Assembly (NCBI GenBank): GCA_964017145.1
Contig: OZ024847.1
Span: 744,001 to 808,000 of the forward strand
Length of the DNA stretch: 64,000 nt
Source of the DNA: Agrocybe praecox
Lineage: Eukaryota; Basidiomycota; Agaricomycetes; Agaricales; Agrocybaceae
Direction of reading: 5' to 3'
Within the stretch, counting starts at the first letter, position 1. Every line of letters starts with the position of its first letter. Below are positions 49,601 through 60,648 of this stretch, in pieces. The notes under the pieces were generated by a model. It searched no databases, was not told the DNA's origin, and saw nothing but the letters and a program-made list of their open reading frames with translations. The position numbers and the translations under genes are program-made.

Positions 49601-50090
49601 GATTTTATCTGACATTCTTGCTGACATTGGACAAGAAGCGGAGGCCCTTTGTGTTGCTCAGGATGCGATACAAGCTACAGAAAAATGGAAGAGTTCTCGG
49701 CCCTTTTGCAAGGTACTTCATGTGCGGGCCCAATACACCCTGGCTTTACGTGTTTTCGCCAACGATGACTTCTCTCAGGCACGATCCCTGCTCGTCGACG
49801 TCCGATCATTCTATCAACAACATTCACAAACCAGAAATATATGGTTTATAAAACTTGCGATCACCCTATGGGCATTAGGCCTCCTCGAATGTGCGTCGAA
49901 CCGGCACGAACAAGGTGTTGCAGCAAGAAATGAACTCAACGCCCTGCGAAAGCGGTTGCGACTCATATTCCCGAAACTCGCCGATTTTGTGGAGGTGGGC
50001 TTGAATCGGGAAAGGAATTTCGTGGCATGGAAAAACATGCTCAAGAAATTTAACCTTTCGTGTGGACATCAAGATGACGAGGAAATATGA
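46645..50090 (+). CDS. TPR protein B, paralogue of TPR protein A, 1092 aa
   Basis: Four exons (46645-46746, 46803-46945, 46999-47173, 47232-50090) keep phase. Exons 1 and 2 have exactly the lengths found in TPR gene A (102 and 143 nt), and all three introns are at matching positions. The N-terminus MADPLSLTLAAVTLATALKD corresponds to MGDPLSLALAAISLATAVRD in A. Shared landmarks include LSIQRGAWALSRLTVWLFHL against LSVQSGAWDMVNLTIGLHSL, and the C-terminal NLSCGHQDDEE. No membrane helix is predicted once introns are removed. No nucleotide-binding motif is visible. The pair is inverted and separated by the P450 and Puf6 genes. Confidence 0.87.
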
Positions 50091-51292
50091 AAATTCAACC
50101 TAGATACCTTCATTCAATGTCCGCAAACATTACTTTTGGAAAAAAACGCCAACACACTCTCGAGTCTCCTCAAGGCTCTTTCTGAATTTCTGCTAGTAGT
50201 AAACTTTGCTCAGCACCTTCCAGTTGGTCGGCCCGAATCATTCTCACAAATTTTGCGTTGCTATTTGAATCAGTCCACTCATTGCAAACCTACATGCTCT
50301 CGATTCTTGCTGAATGCCGACTGGTATTTTCTCGGTGAAAAACGACACAATCTTGCCTTATACACGCTGGTACCCACCTAATTGGACAGTACCACGTCCA
50401 TCAGATCAACTTCACAAAATTCTGATGCCAGGATCTTCGTGGTCAAGAGGCATCATGCATGATCTTTCACACCTCAAGTAACGTCAAGGCAGAGACTCTT
50501 CCGACTAGAATACATGCCTAGGAACTCGATAATCGTAACCGGGCAACGAACAATCCGAGCATTTGTTATATGTCCTTTCTTGAAAGGTTGACTTGTCTTG
50601 GATGCAGGTCATCGCCTTTTCTTCGGCTCTGCTAAACCCTACTACTACTACTACTACTAAAAGTACATCGAGCGGAAGGACTTCCCAAGTACAGTGCTAT
50701 ATGGAACGGCGGTGCACATCTTTTTGAAAATACCCTCTCCGGGTGGAGGTAAACACTGGGATGCTTACGGTTACTTATGACACTCTCGCGGACCGAGTTT
50801 TGGGCCCAGTGACACTCAGACCGACCTTTTTACATCGAAACACAGACGACACAACATCCAAGGGGGGGCGTCAAAGCAGAGATAACTCTCGAAGGCTAGA
50901 CCAATATCACAGATTGCTTAGTACTGCTTATGTTCTTTGGCACAATCTTCATCGTCGCCTTTATATTTGGTGTGTGTGTGGTTTACACGTTGACAGATCT
51001 GCATCTGCAGTATTTTTGCTCATTCATAGTACATAGGGCATAATATACTGACCGTCCACCGTCACTAGTATCCATGATGGTACATTATCCATCTTGATGC
51101 TCTGAACTCTCTCTTGGCCAGCTCCGCACAAACCCTGGCTTTTGTCGCTACAAACTTGTTTTACCGACAAGTTGGTGATTATATTTGCAGACATGCATAG
51201 ACAATAAAAGCTGGCACTCAAGCGGTGTTTGTATCTTCATCTTTCTACCGACCTTATCATCCAAGGAACGTCGACAAAACATCGAGCTTCCA
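50091..51292. other. Intergenic with (CTA)n repeat
   Basis: A short (CTA)n run lies at 50639-50658. The 3' part carries the block shared with MARVEL-like copy 2. No gene supported. Confidence 0.55.
51060..51094. repeat. Upstream block shared with MARVEL-like copy 2
   Basis: Partner of the block at 28125-28159; 32 of 35 bases identical. Confidence 0.75.
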
Positions 51293-52379
51293 ATGATTAA
51301 AAGAATCAATAGGATATTCCGTGCCATTAGAGCCATTGCTTTAGGCCAGTCTGCTTCTGTCTCTCATGAGGCTTAAAATGAGCTGACGCGCCGCTTGGAC
51401 TGGTAGGAATGTCGACGCTCTGCGCGTTAATTGAACTGGTGCTCGGTGCAGCCATTATACACTGGACGATTTCCCAGCCGGACATCTTCGAATTCTTATT
51501 TGACATCAACTACCTCCGTTACGGGCCATTGGCGGTTGCCACTGCATGCTTGACATTAATCTCTATACCTGCCATGTACGTTCCCCTTGAATGTCTTGCG
51601 GACGTTGAACCATTTTGCTTATCTTCCTGATGTTTTTGATGCGCTCTGCGAAGGTTTGTAATCTCCATCTCACGAAAAGGAGCATTCATCAACAATAATA
51701 TCGTGGAGTTTGCATGGATATGTTCGTAGCCCCTTCGGATTTTCTTCATATCTGTGGAATTTCAATTTACCCAGTATTAACAGTCGTCCTCGGGATTCTC
51801 TGGCTAGCTACCGGGGTTCTGACTCAGACCGATAGTATTTTTACAAGTTTTGATCTTGGTCCGTGCAAATGGTTTCTTGGTACGCCTTCTCTAGTTTATC
51901 AGCACATCGCTTCAAGTTGGTATAATGCTTAAAAATTATAGGTAGTACCAGCAGCGCATGTCTGGAAACACAATTACTTTCGGCGTTTGCCTTTTCCACA
52001 GCCTTCTTATGTACGTTTATTAGAATGATGATTCCTCCTCGCGGTATAATGCGTACTAAATATCCCACTATGTCAGTGATAAGCTACGACAATTTGCTCC
52101 TCGCGCTTCTTATTCGACAAGGAAGGCGCGGAACGCACGGAGTTTGGACAAAATGTGTTACTGAGACCGACTTCAGCGCTAAGGATCATTGGCAACCCAC
52201 TTATCCCCATCTCGACGCTCGTCGCGCAAATGACATACGTGAGTCCTGGATATGCAGCCCAAGCCCAGCAGAGTCTTCCTGTGCTGCTGCTGCAAGCACA
52301 GCCGGTCCAAGTTCCTGCCACCCTCAACCCTGTGATTACTCCCACCGTACATCCGACCACTATCTATCCCCAGGTTTAA
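51293..52379 (+). pseudogene. MARVEL-like tetraspan protein, copy 3 (frameshifted tail)
   Basis: Exons 51293-51344, 51407-51575, 51654-51721, 51784-51879, 51942-52010 and the last from about 52078 align to the intact copy at 28387-29441; exon 1 (52 nt) and exon 3 (68 nt) have identical lengths. The body is preserved: IELVLGAAIIHW, ISRKGAFINNNIVEFAWI, GILWLATGVLTQTD and SYDNLLLALLIRQ. Intron 1 has a GC donor (GCCAGT) where copy 2 has GTGAGT. After TDFSAKDHWQPTYP the frame shifts by one base near 52215; the expected tail (VAQMTYVSPGYAAQAQ ... TIYPQV) continues in another frame to a stop at 52377-52379. The un-shifted frame stays open to 52414. I infer a recent lesion or a sequencing error. Confidence 0.7.
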
Positions 52380-53052
52380 CCCGATGGACTTCTGTTATAT
52401 ATATACTGGCTTAGGACAAGTGGGATTCTTGTTATATAGCATTGGTAATTTGTCATGATGTATCAGCATCTATATCATTTCTATCGAGTCGTTTGAACGA
52501 TGGATGAATCATGAACGGATGAACGAGACCTTAGTTATAGTGTAATTATATTCGCGAGTGGGTAAATGAATGCCAATAGTTGTACTTACATGTAATGGTA
52601 ATGTAATGCAAGTTATAAGTATTTGAAAACGGGGTAACTTTCAGTCATAGCAGAGCTGCTCGGACATGTACAGAAGTACTCCCCTGCGTCATCGACCGCA
52701 TATAGGCCAGCGTTTGAACAGGTCCCGCCATGACGCAACGTTGAACGAGTTTGGCGTTCGTATCAGATTGCGGTGGCTACATACACACCTAGCAAAGCAT
52801 GCATAGGCGAACGGGTCTTGCGGGCATAGGAAACGGGCTCATGCATGCCAGTATCGGCAGTGGACGACGATTGGCGGTCGTGGATATGCGTTTTCAACAT
52901 ACTTCAGAATCTTGAGACAGGAGGGCGCGGTGCCAACGGCAGTGGGTTCCTTGAGGGAGTTGGGCCTGAAGACCTCGTATACCGCCTATGCCACAACATT
53001 GAGCTAGCACTCAGGCAGTGAACGCTATTGACCCAGTCGTTTTTCCGGGTGC
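52380..53052. other. Intergenic before the Mutator-like element
   Basis: No gene seen. Confidence 0.5.
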
Positions 53053-53069
53053 ACGTGAGATGCGGAAAA

Positions 53070-53148
53070 CTCCGAGGCGTGTCTTGTCACATCTTTCCAG
53101 ATATATTTTCCGGCCATACGCCAAGACATACTTAGCTACATATGTACA
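53070..53148 (+). repeat. Left terminal inverted repeat of the MULE
   Basis: Seventy-nine bases, beginning CTCCGAGGCGTGTC and ending ACATATGTACA. It matches the reverse complement of 58434-58512 with six mismatches and no gap. Confidence 0.85.
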
Positions 53149-53435
53149 AGCGAGATAACGTAGATGTAGATTAGATAAGTGCTCCTGCAGTCGTAGATAA
53201 AGTAATTTGATATGTTTTCCTAGTATGTGTGCTGAGTTATATTGACAAGTCAACAATTCATATGTTTCAAGAATGTAAGGAAACAACTTCCCGTTTTTTT
53301 ATTTCTTTCTTCATTTCTACTCGGGTACGCGTCAAGACGCGTTTTTTCTCCCTGATCCAGGCGTCTCAGATCACTCAAAATCACCCTGCGCGTCAAAACA
53401 CGTCGAAAACACGTCAATTTATTTTTGGAATTGTC

Positions 53436-56400
53436 ATGGCACCAAATTATCAGCATTGCAACTCATGTAAAATGAAGAAGCCTGCGAACGCGACAGAGTT
53501 TAAAGAAACACGCGACGGATTTTCAAAGACCTGCCTGAAATGCTTGGAAAGGAAAAAAGTTACGCACGCAAAGAAGAAAGGCAACAATAAGGAAAATCCG
53601 AATGAAGTTCGTGATAACCCAGTGATCGAGCTCGACGCGCTTCTTGATTTAATTTCAGGCGCATGTGACTCTGGGGCAGCCGAATTGCATCAGGAAGATC
53701 GCACACCGCTAGAAAAGGTAGCATTATGTAATCTATCAAATCCAGCTCTCTACCTCATGCGCTGGAAATACCTTGATATGTCCGAATCTAGGCGCTCATC
53801 CTAGATCTAGCAGAGCTAGGAAAGCGCTAGAAGTATGAAAAATTGCTAGAATTAGGACCTTCAATTATATCTACATTTTTCGGACAAATCTTGCTTGCTG
53901 GATTCATAAATGTGTGAAATTTTATTGTTTGAGGAAGCAAAGAATCAAATTTTCGAATTCACTGCTATTCTACTTAAATAATACAAATCAAACAGTACAA
54001 TACATAATAAAAGTACTACAATAATCATGATGTATGTAAAGAAAAAAGAAAAAAAGTAAGGCTGGCTCACCAATAGTACCCCCATGCAAGCATAAAGGTC
54101 ATCCTCCCCGACTTTAGCTTCCCTATCTCCATTGCTATTGGGTGTTCCATAACTATAAGCCGCAGCCTGACAAAATAGTTTTTTTCAGTCAAAACATCGG
54201 GACAGAAAGACGAACATAAATGGCAAACACACCATCCCAGACTGCATCCACCGCTGCACGCCAAACAGTATGTCCCTATCATAATGGCATCAGAAATCCA
54301 TTGTTGGGCATGTGTGAGCGTTAGAAAATAACATCTATAGGACATCAAGCTTGCAGGGAAACACGTACCATCACCGAAGATTGCATTTGTGCTGCGTTTG
54401 AGCTGTTCTTGTCACTGTATCCACGATCCGAGGCTGCTTGAAAATCTCAGTGGTATTGACTTGCTTGCGAAGACGTTGGTTGAATGTTGGGAAATGTTGA
54501 AAAGGCACGGGAATGAGTAGTGAATGAATGTCAGGGTATGGTAGAGATGAAGGAAGCAGACGAAGGATAATTCCAAAATTTCATTGTGTTATCATTGTTG
54601 TGATGTGTCACATCAGCGGAGTTTGAACTGACTTGTCCGAATTCGAGACTGTCGCAGGGTACACACCTTTATTTTACCTTCACACGCACGTACTGCATAT
54701 CCACCTATATGTTATACTTGGTCTCGCCTACATATACATCATAGCTATCAAACCTTTTATTTTTATATGCTGCATTAACATCACCGTGGGTAGTGTACCT
54801 ACATAGACAAATAATACATAAAAAGTAATGGCTCAACGGTAAACTCTCCCTTTTTTTGGCGGGGTACGTGGGTTCAATTCCCGGTTAAGCCAAATCGTCG
54901 GACTGCTGGAAATGATAGAATTAGCGGCTCGCGCTGGCGAAATAATTTATAAACCCGTGCAAAATCAAAATAGAATTAGTTAAAATAGAGTTTCCAACGG
55001 TTTCTATGATTTCTATGGGTTCTACGAGCCTGCGATCTTCCTGATGTGGATGCTACCCTAGTCAAGCTTCCTAGTGGTCACGCACCGCCAGAGTCCGATA
55101 AAGATATGCGTGACACAGCCGACTCTGTTGCACAGTGGTTTCGGGACAGTTTAAAATATCGGTTCATGTAAGATTAAAATTTTAAAAATTCATTTTGAGG
55201 TGTACACACATTTGACACACATGCTAACTAATATATACAAAGATACCACGAAAAGCATGCATACCAAACAGCATCAATGAAATTCACCTATACCTGTGCA
55301 CAGTCGGAAACCCGTCAACATAAGCCCAAGAAAGGGAAGCACGAAGGGGCAAAGCAGCGGGATAAAGGGGCTATGGACACATTTCCGTGTTCGGGTCAGC
55401 TTTATGTGACGGTTAGCGAAGGATCTTCAACGGTTCTCGTGAAATTCAAACATATGGAGGCTCACATTCCCTATTGGTGCATTGATGTCCCGAAATCTGT
55501 ACAAACGTTTGTTGCAGAAAATCAACAGTTGAGCGCTGATCAAGTATGTTACACATTCTTTTTAATTAAAGCTGCTAATGAATAGCTTTGGCCTTCAAAT
55601 AGCTTTGGCAGGAAATTCTGAAGCAGGACCCGATTCCCACATACAGCCGTAAATCTATTTACCGGCTATGGTCAAATCAAACATCCAAAAAGTGGAAACA
55701 CGATTCATCAGACGAGCTAAAATCAGCAAAAATAGTCATAGAAGAAGCGAAAACGAGTACAGATTCGCTTTATCAGGTAGAATCCATCGCACTTCACTCA
55801 GAAGAAGGATTTACGGCTCTCGCTTTCTGCCTTCCGGAGATGTTACGACAGTGGGGAGGTCGTATTAGAGAAATATCCCTGGACTCTGCATGTACGTCAT
55901 TACATATTATTCTTTTTCTAATTTAAGAGCTGATTAAATCTATTATTTCTCACGATTTACTAGGCAATACAAATGGTTCACGCTATGAGATCTATGCATT
56001 ACTCGGAGAAGTGTATGGCTCTGGGTGTCCTCTTGGATACTTATTAATTCAGTCGTCAAATGGAGAACCTGGTGGAAAGGAGAGATATATTGCAGAGCTG
56101 CTAATTCATTTCAAGACGAAGTGGAAACTTAGAGCGCTTATCACTCTCACGGACAAGGACTTCTCCGAGATTAATGCATTTGCAAAGGTATTTCCGGATG
56201 CAAAGCACCAATTGTGCTTCTGGCACTGCTTGAGGGCTATCAAGACACGTTTATCAATACTCCGAAGGCGGCCAAAGTACTATGACGTCAAAGAGGCAAA
56301 AAAAGAGTATGACTGGATTGATGAATCTTTTGTTCCTATATCCCAGGTAAAGGATTCGAATAAAGCTAATGTATGTGAATTTATTTTTTCTGGTCAGAGC

Positions 56401-58263
56401 AGGTTATTCAATTTTTACTATGATGTAGATGGATACTTACGTTGCAACACAAGCAATTCCTCGTTTAACTCTCCGAATTGGGGGTGTTCTCCAAAATCAA
56501 GCGCCGGAACAGGCTGAAAAACCACCACACATGACTATCCGACTCAATGGCATTGTCAGGAGTGTAGTTCCACTCCCAAAATCAAGAAAACAGCTTTCAA
56601 TCCCAGGTGACGAGTCAGACAATGATATGTCATTGTCTGATAGAGAAGACCTCGACGCCGACACTGACGTCAGTATTGAGGATGCGGATAACGAAGATGG
56701 GGAGCTTGTTTCTTTAGTCAGCAATTTCTATGACAAGGACGGCACATCTAAGGACTCAGAAGACGGACCAGATTGGATGTTCGAAGATGGAGAGCTCCCT
56801 TCAAAAGATCCAAACTATGTCTTTTGTCCAGCTCCACACCGGAAACAGATACTTCATTTATTCACGAAACACTTTTGCCAGCACCCTCTCTTCGCCGATA
56901 AAGATGGCCACCTCACGGCAAAGCAAATCCGAGACAATGCCGTCCATGAAGTGTACCTCTTTTGTCGAACACGGGGTTTACGTGAAGTCTGGGGATATAT
57001 GTGGGCGTGCTGGTACTCCCCAAAAATGTGGAGGCTGTGGGCTCGGTCAACTTCACCGTTCGTCTCCAGACTTCGTACCACTATGAATGTTGAGAATTTT
57101 TGGCGCCAATTAAAACATGATCACCTACATCATGTTTCTCGCCCTCGCCTAGATCATCTCGTGTGGATTTTGATTCATCGGGTTACACCTGCCTACATTG
57201 CTCGACTCGAGGTGCTGAACGACGAGTTTCGCGCTGGACGCACAAAGGAACTCACTACATATCAAAAATATTTCAAAAAATCATGGATCAAATTATTAAA
57301 AGCAACAACGAGCGACAGGGTATATGTAACCGATGTGAAGGAATGGAGTTGTAACTGTGGTCGCCAAAAATATGACCGTCACCATCTGTGCAAACACCTC
57401 GTTCAAGCAGTTGGAATGCCTACCATATCCTTCTGGAGTGAAGTTTACCGACGCCGAGTTTCGCCGCTATACAAACATCCGGAACTCGTAGAAAAAGCGA
57501 CAGAGTCTGAAGAAGAGGTAGAGTTAGTGCTTAACAAAGGAAGGAAAAAAGCACTTGCTTACCTCGAGCCAGACGGTGCTATCTCCGACGGCGATGATCA
57601 TGTCTGGACGGGTGACAGAGAGGTTATATCAGGAACCGGGCAATGGAGAGAGAGGTTAGCGCCGGCAAACCTTGAAAACTTACTCGGTAAGCGCCGACGC
57701 GACACTCGCGCTCCAGGTGCATCAATCACCAATGACTCCGAGACTCCAATGACCAAAAAGGCGCGTCGTAATGACACCACAGACGGTGTCGGAAGAGACA
57801 GTTCGGACCTCGCTGCATTGAATCACGAAGTCATCGACTTGACGATGTCTCCGAGTCCTTCTCAAGGAAGTCCTAGTATTCCGCGCTCAAGCTCGCCTAT
57901 CCTGGGATATGGAAGTGATGACGAAGAATGGGTCAGAAACTTTGCTTTACTTGCATATTGATGGTTTACTTACCTTGCATTATCCCGCAGATTGAAACAT
58001 GCAGAGAACATTTATTAAAGCGCTCGAAAAGCCTTAGAGAGGCAGCTGATATTTTTGAAGCACAGGCATGCAAAATTGGTGCAGAAAATCGCATCTGGGT
58101 CAAGTCAATTGTTGACCGAGATATTGGGCATGACGCGGAGAACATGGTCTCTGACATTCGACGGCACCAAGGAACGTCGAGATCCAGGGATAAGACGTGG
58201 GCGAATCCAAAGAACAAAATAGAACTCCGACGCATGAGAAATACAATGGGGTATGTACCTTAG
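53436..58263 (+). CDS. MULE transposase with zinc ribbon and SWIM finger
   Basis: The first exon begins MAPNYQHCNSCKMKKPANAT with a CxxC..CxxC zinc ribbon (CNSC ... CLKCLERKK). After a 1.3-kb gap the protein resumes with CDLPDVDATLVKLPSG, then YHEKHAYQTASMKFTYTCAQ, a DNA-binding-like region. The catalytic core shows the first Asp in REISLDSACNTNGSRYEIYA, the second Asp in TLTDKDFSEINA, and the CFWHCLRAIKTRL motif of Mutator transposases; the Glu is probably in MNVENFWRQLKHDH. The SWIM finger is WSCNCGRQKYDRHHLCKHLV. The final exon ends RRMRNTMGYVP. No stop codon interrupts the catalytic exons, so the element may be recently active if the gap is a spliceable intron. Confidence 0.85.
54830..54892 (+). 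other. Degenerate tRNA-like sequence inside the MULE
   Basis: Acceptor-like arms GGCTCAA and TTAAGCC pair with one mismatch. A near-consensus B box (GGGTTCAATTCC) and an A-box-like TGGCTCAACGG are present. The D and anticodon arms do not fold well, and an internal T7 run (54851-54857) would stop Pol III. I infer a tRNA relic or tRNA-derived SINE fragment rather than a working tRNA. Confidence 0.35.
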
Positions 58264-58433
58264 GGCAGGTGCTTCTTTCCGATGAGTCATTATCGAGTCA
58301 CGGATAGGATTCTGCTACTCGTCTTTATTTAAATAATAACATACTACATATATTCGAAACGACGCCTCTGATATTTTTTTCTAAGTCCGTACTTATCTTA
58401 TCACTTCGAAGATATCATATGAACATGTCTACA

Positions 58434-58512
58434 TGTACATATGTAGGTAAGTATGTCTTGGCATATGCCCGGAACATATGTCTGGAAAGATGTGACATGA
58501 CACGCCTCGGAG
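58434..58512 (-). repeat. Right terminal inverted repeat of the MULE
   Basis: Inverted partner of 53070-53148, about 92% identical. Confidence 0.85.
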
Positions 58513-58529
58513 CCTTCGGCATGCCACGT

Positions 58530-60648
58530 TAAGGTGCTTGCTGCGGGGTTGAGTGTGTATGTACGATTTGTACTTTGTATATACTCCGAAACAAAACCCA
58601 ATCAATGTGATTAGTTCTTTCGTGGGAGGGATACGCGATACGCGTCGTTGATTATGTTTTCTCTCTAAAGATACGCTCTCTAATGCAACAGAACGTTTCC
58701 TAGGATCGAAGATCACAAGTGTTTGAGTAGCTTACGCACAAAGCGAAGTTCCTCGGAAAGTGTAAACGTAGATTTAATGTGTTTCCACAAGATGTAGTGT
58801 GTAGGTAGTTCGCCACTTAGGCTGGATACTTAATCCAAAGTCTTTTAATCACTTAGAAAGGGGACTCAATCCTAAACGGGCCACTTAGGCGTCACTTAGA
58901 CTATTTGCCACTTAGGCAGGGAACTTATCCCTTGGAACGGGCCACTTAGGCGTCACTTAGACAATTTGCCACTTAGGCAGGGAACTTATCCCTAGGAACG
59001 GGCCACTTAGGCGTCACTTAGACAATTCTTGCCACTTAGGCGGGTATTAAGCTTTATGTCACTTAAGACAGAGGAAACTTTATCCCAATACGTTTATTTA
59101 GGTTCCTCGAGAACTCTGCAAGTTAACTCAAGTCGCTCAACTAACGCCAAGATGCTCAAATGACACGGTAGGTAGTCTGTTCAATAAAACCAACTCTCGC
59201 GGAGATTTATTAGGTACCAAAGGTCGATCCTAGGAGTTTGCAACTCAATGCGCGTTCCTCGAATGTGGACAACTGGGTTCTAGTTTATCTGGGGTGCTAC
59301 GGTAATTTACAGGCTGCTTATATACTGCTAGGTTTCGGAAAATACAGGAATACTTGGAGCGGATCGGAAATGCTCGGAAAATACAGGAAATAATATTATT
59401 GGTTAACGCTAGGTAGCTCCACTCGATGCATAAGCAACCAGTAGGTACCATGCGTGTTTTTGTATACCCTCGGAAGGGTTCGTATGGTTGGGCAAGTCGC
59501 TGACTCGAGCATGACGCTCCGAGGGCGCTTATTCGCATTAGCCGACGATCATTGATCGACGTCGTAGGGTCCGAAGCATCGGAGTACCGTGGTATCGTAT
59601 GGATCTATAATCCTCGGCTCCACAACTGCCGTTTAAGGTAACTGCGCATATCCGAGGGTCTTAAGACCATGTGTAAGCGTTCCTAGGAACTTCTCCTTTT
59701 AGGTTTATCAGCGATCTGACTCGAGCAGACGTCGGCAAGTCCTAATTGACATTACTAGTGCTTGTCTCGTCGTTTGCATAGTGCCCACTATGTTCCTAGG
59801 GACCAGTAATGTACTTTGTTAATGCTAGGATCAGTCCTACCGCCTTGAGTTAGCGTTCCTAGGAACGTTGGCAGTAGTTTACATGTACTTTCATATGGTG
59901 GGAACTTTCCGTTTCCATATTAGGTAGATGTGGACGCATCGCGCACTGCGTAATAATAAGTGGCTATAGCGCCGTTTAAGCTTATTATCAGCAGGCTCTA
60001 GCTTACATTCCTGATGGTTGAATATTATCCTAGGAGCCTTCGATCCTGCTGCATCGCTGTTAAAGCGTTCCACGCATTTCCGAGGAACTACTATAACTAA
60101 CTCTAGCATTCGTAAGGTTCGTCCTAGGGTTCGTAGAATGGTTTCCCCTAGCCAAACATGTAGCTATCCTCGCTCTGTACTTATGTAGACTTAATAATAA
60201 ACGTGTTTATTATGCCGAAAATTAAGTAGGATAGATACTTGGTTAAAGTTCAGTCACAGCCGAACACCAGTCGTATCATCTCCCCCCAACTTATAATTCG
60301 GACTGTCCTCAGTCATACTTCGAGTTAGGCCTCTGCCGTTTTCTGGTTTTTGCTTGCCTATCAGATAAAAACTCTCGTCTTATCTTTCTCTTTGACAGGT
60401 CTTTTACTATCGGACTTAGCCATATTACTTGTAAGCTTTTCTTTATTAATTACAAGCTCATGCTATTTTTAGTTTCGAGTTCTCCGCGCCTTAAGGCCTT
60501 TGCGAATAACGAAATAAACTCTTGAGAAGTTTGATACGAGTCACGTCGTAATCGCTTCTGGTTCAGGGTCGATTTTCCCCTAGGATATAAGGAGGTCTGG
60601 TAGGGTTTATTCGCTAAGTCCCCCTTTTCTTTCCTTCCCTTTATCCCT
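58530..60648. other. Repeat-derived noncoding region rich in CCTAGG
   Basis: No coding frame is supported. The stretch holds a 61-bp tandem repeat and nine CCTAGG sites, several as the 12-bp palindrome GTTCCTAGGAAC or close variants (59680-59691 and 59856-59867 perfect). The DNA before 60649 is the putative promoter of the next gene. Confidence 0.6.
58870..59050. repeat. 61-bp tandem repeat, about three copies
   Basis: Units centred on CGGGCCACTTAGGCGTCACT start at 58877, 58938 and 58999, giving a period of 61 bp. Each unit also contains a second CCACTTAGGC. The last copy is partial. Confidence 0.85.

Larger units (their letters stand above)
53053..58529 (+). mobile_element. Mutator-like DNA transposon (MULE)
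   Basis: An element of about 5.5 kb is bounded by terminal inverted repeats and carries a MULE transposase with SWIM finger on the plus strand. The best-matching 79-bp cores are 53070-53148 and 58434-58512 inverted; weaker similarity extends about 17 bp further outward on each side. I could not identify a convincing target-site duplication by eye. Confidence 0.8.

Noticed and set aside
54067..54348. Cys-rich minus-strand frame inside the MULE as a gene
   Set aside because: No recognisable motif, no clear start or promoter; only mentioned as possible content of a nested insertion.
54830..54892. Functional tRNA gene
   Set aside because: D and anticodon arms do not form, and an internal T7 run would terminate Pol III transcription.
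58870..59050. CRISPR-like array
   Set aside because: Period 61 bp with near-identical units and no unique spacers, in a eukaryotic genome; it is a minisatellite.
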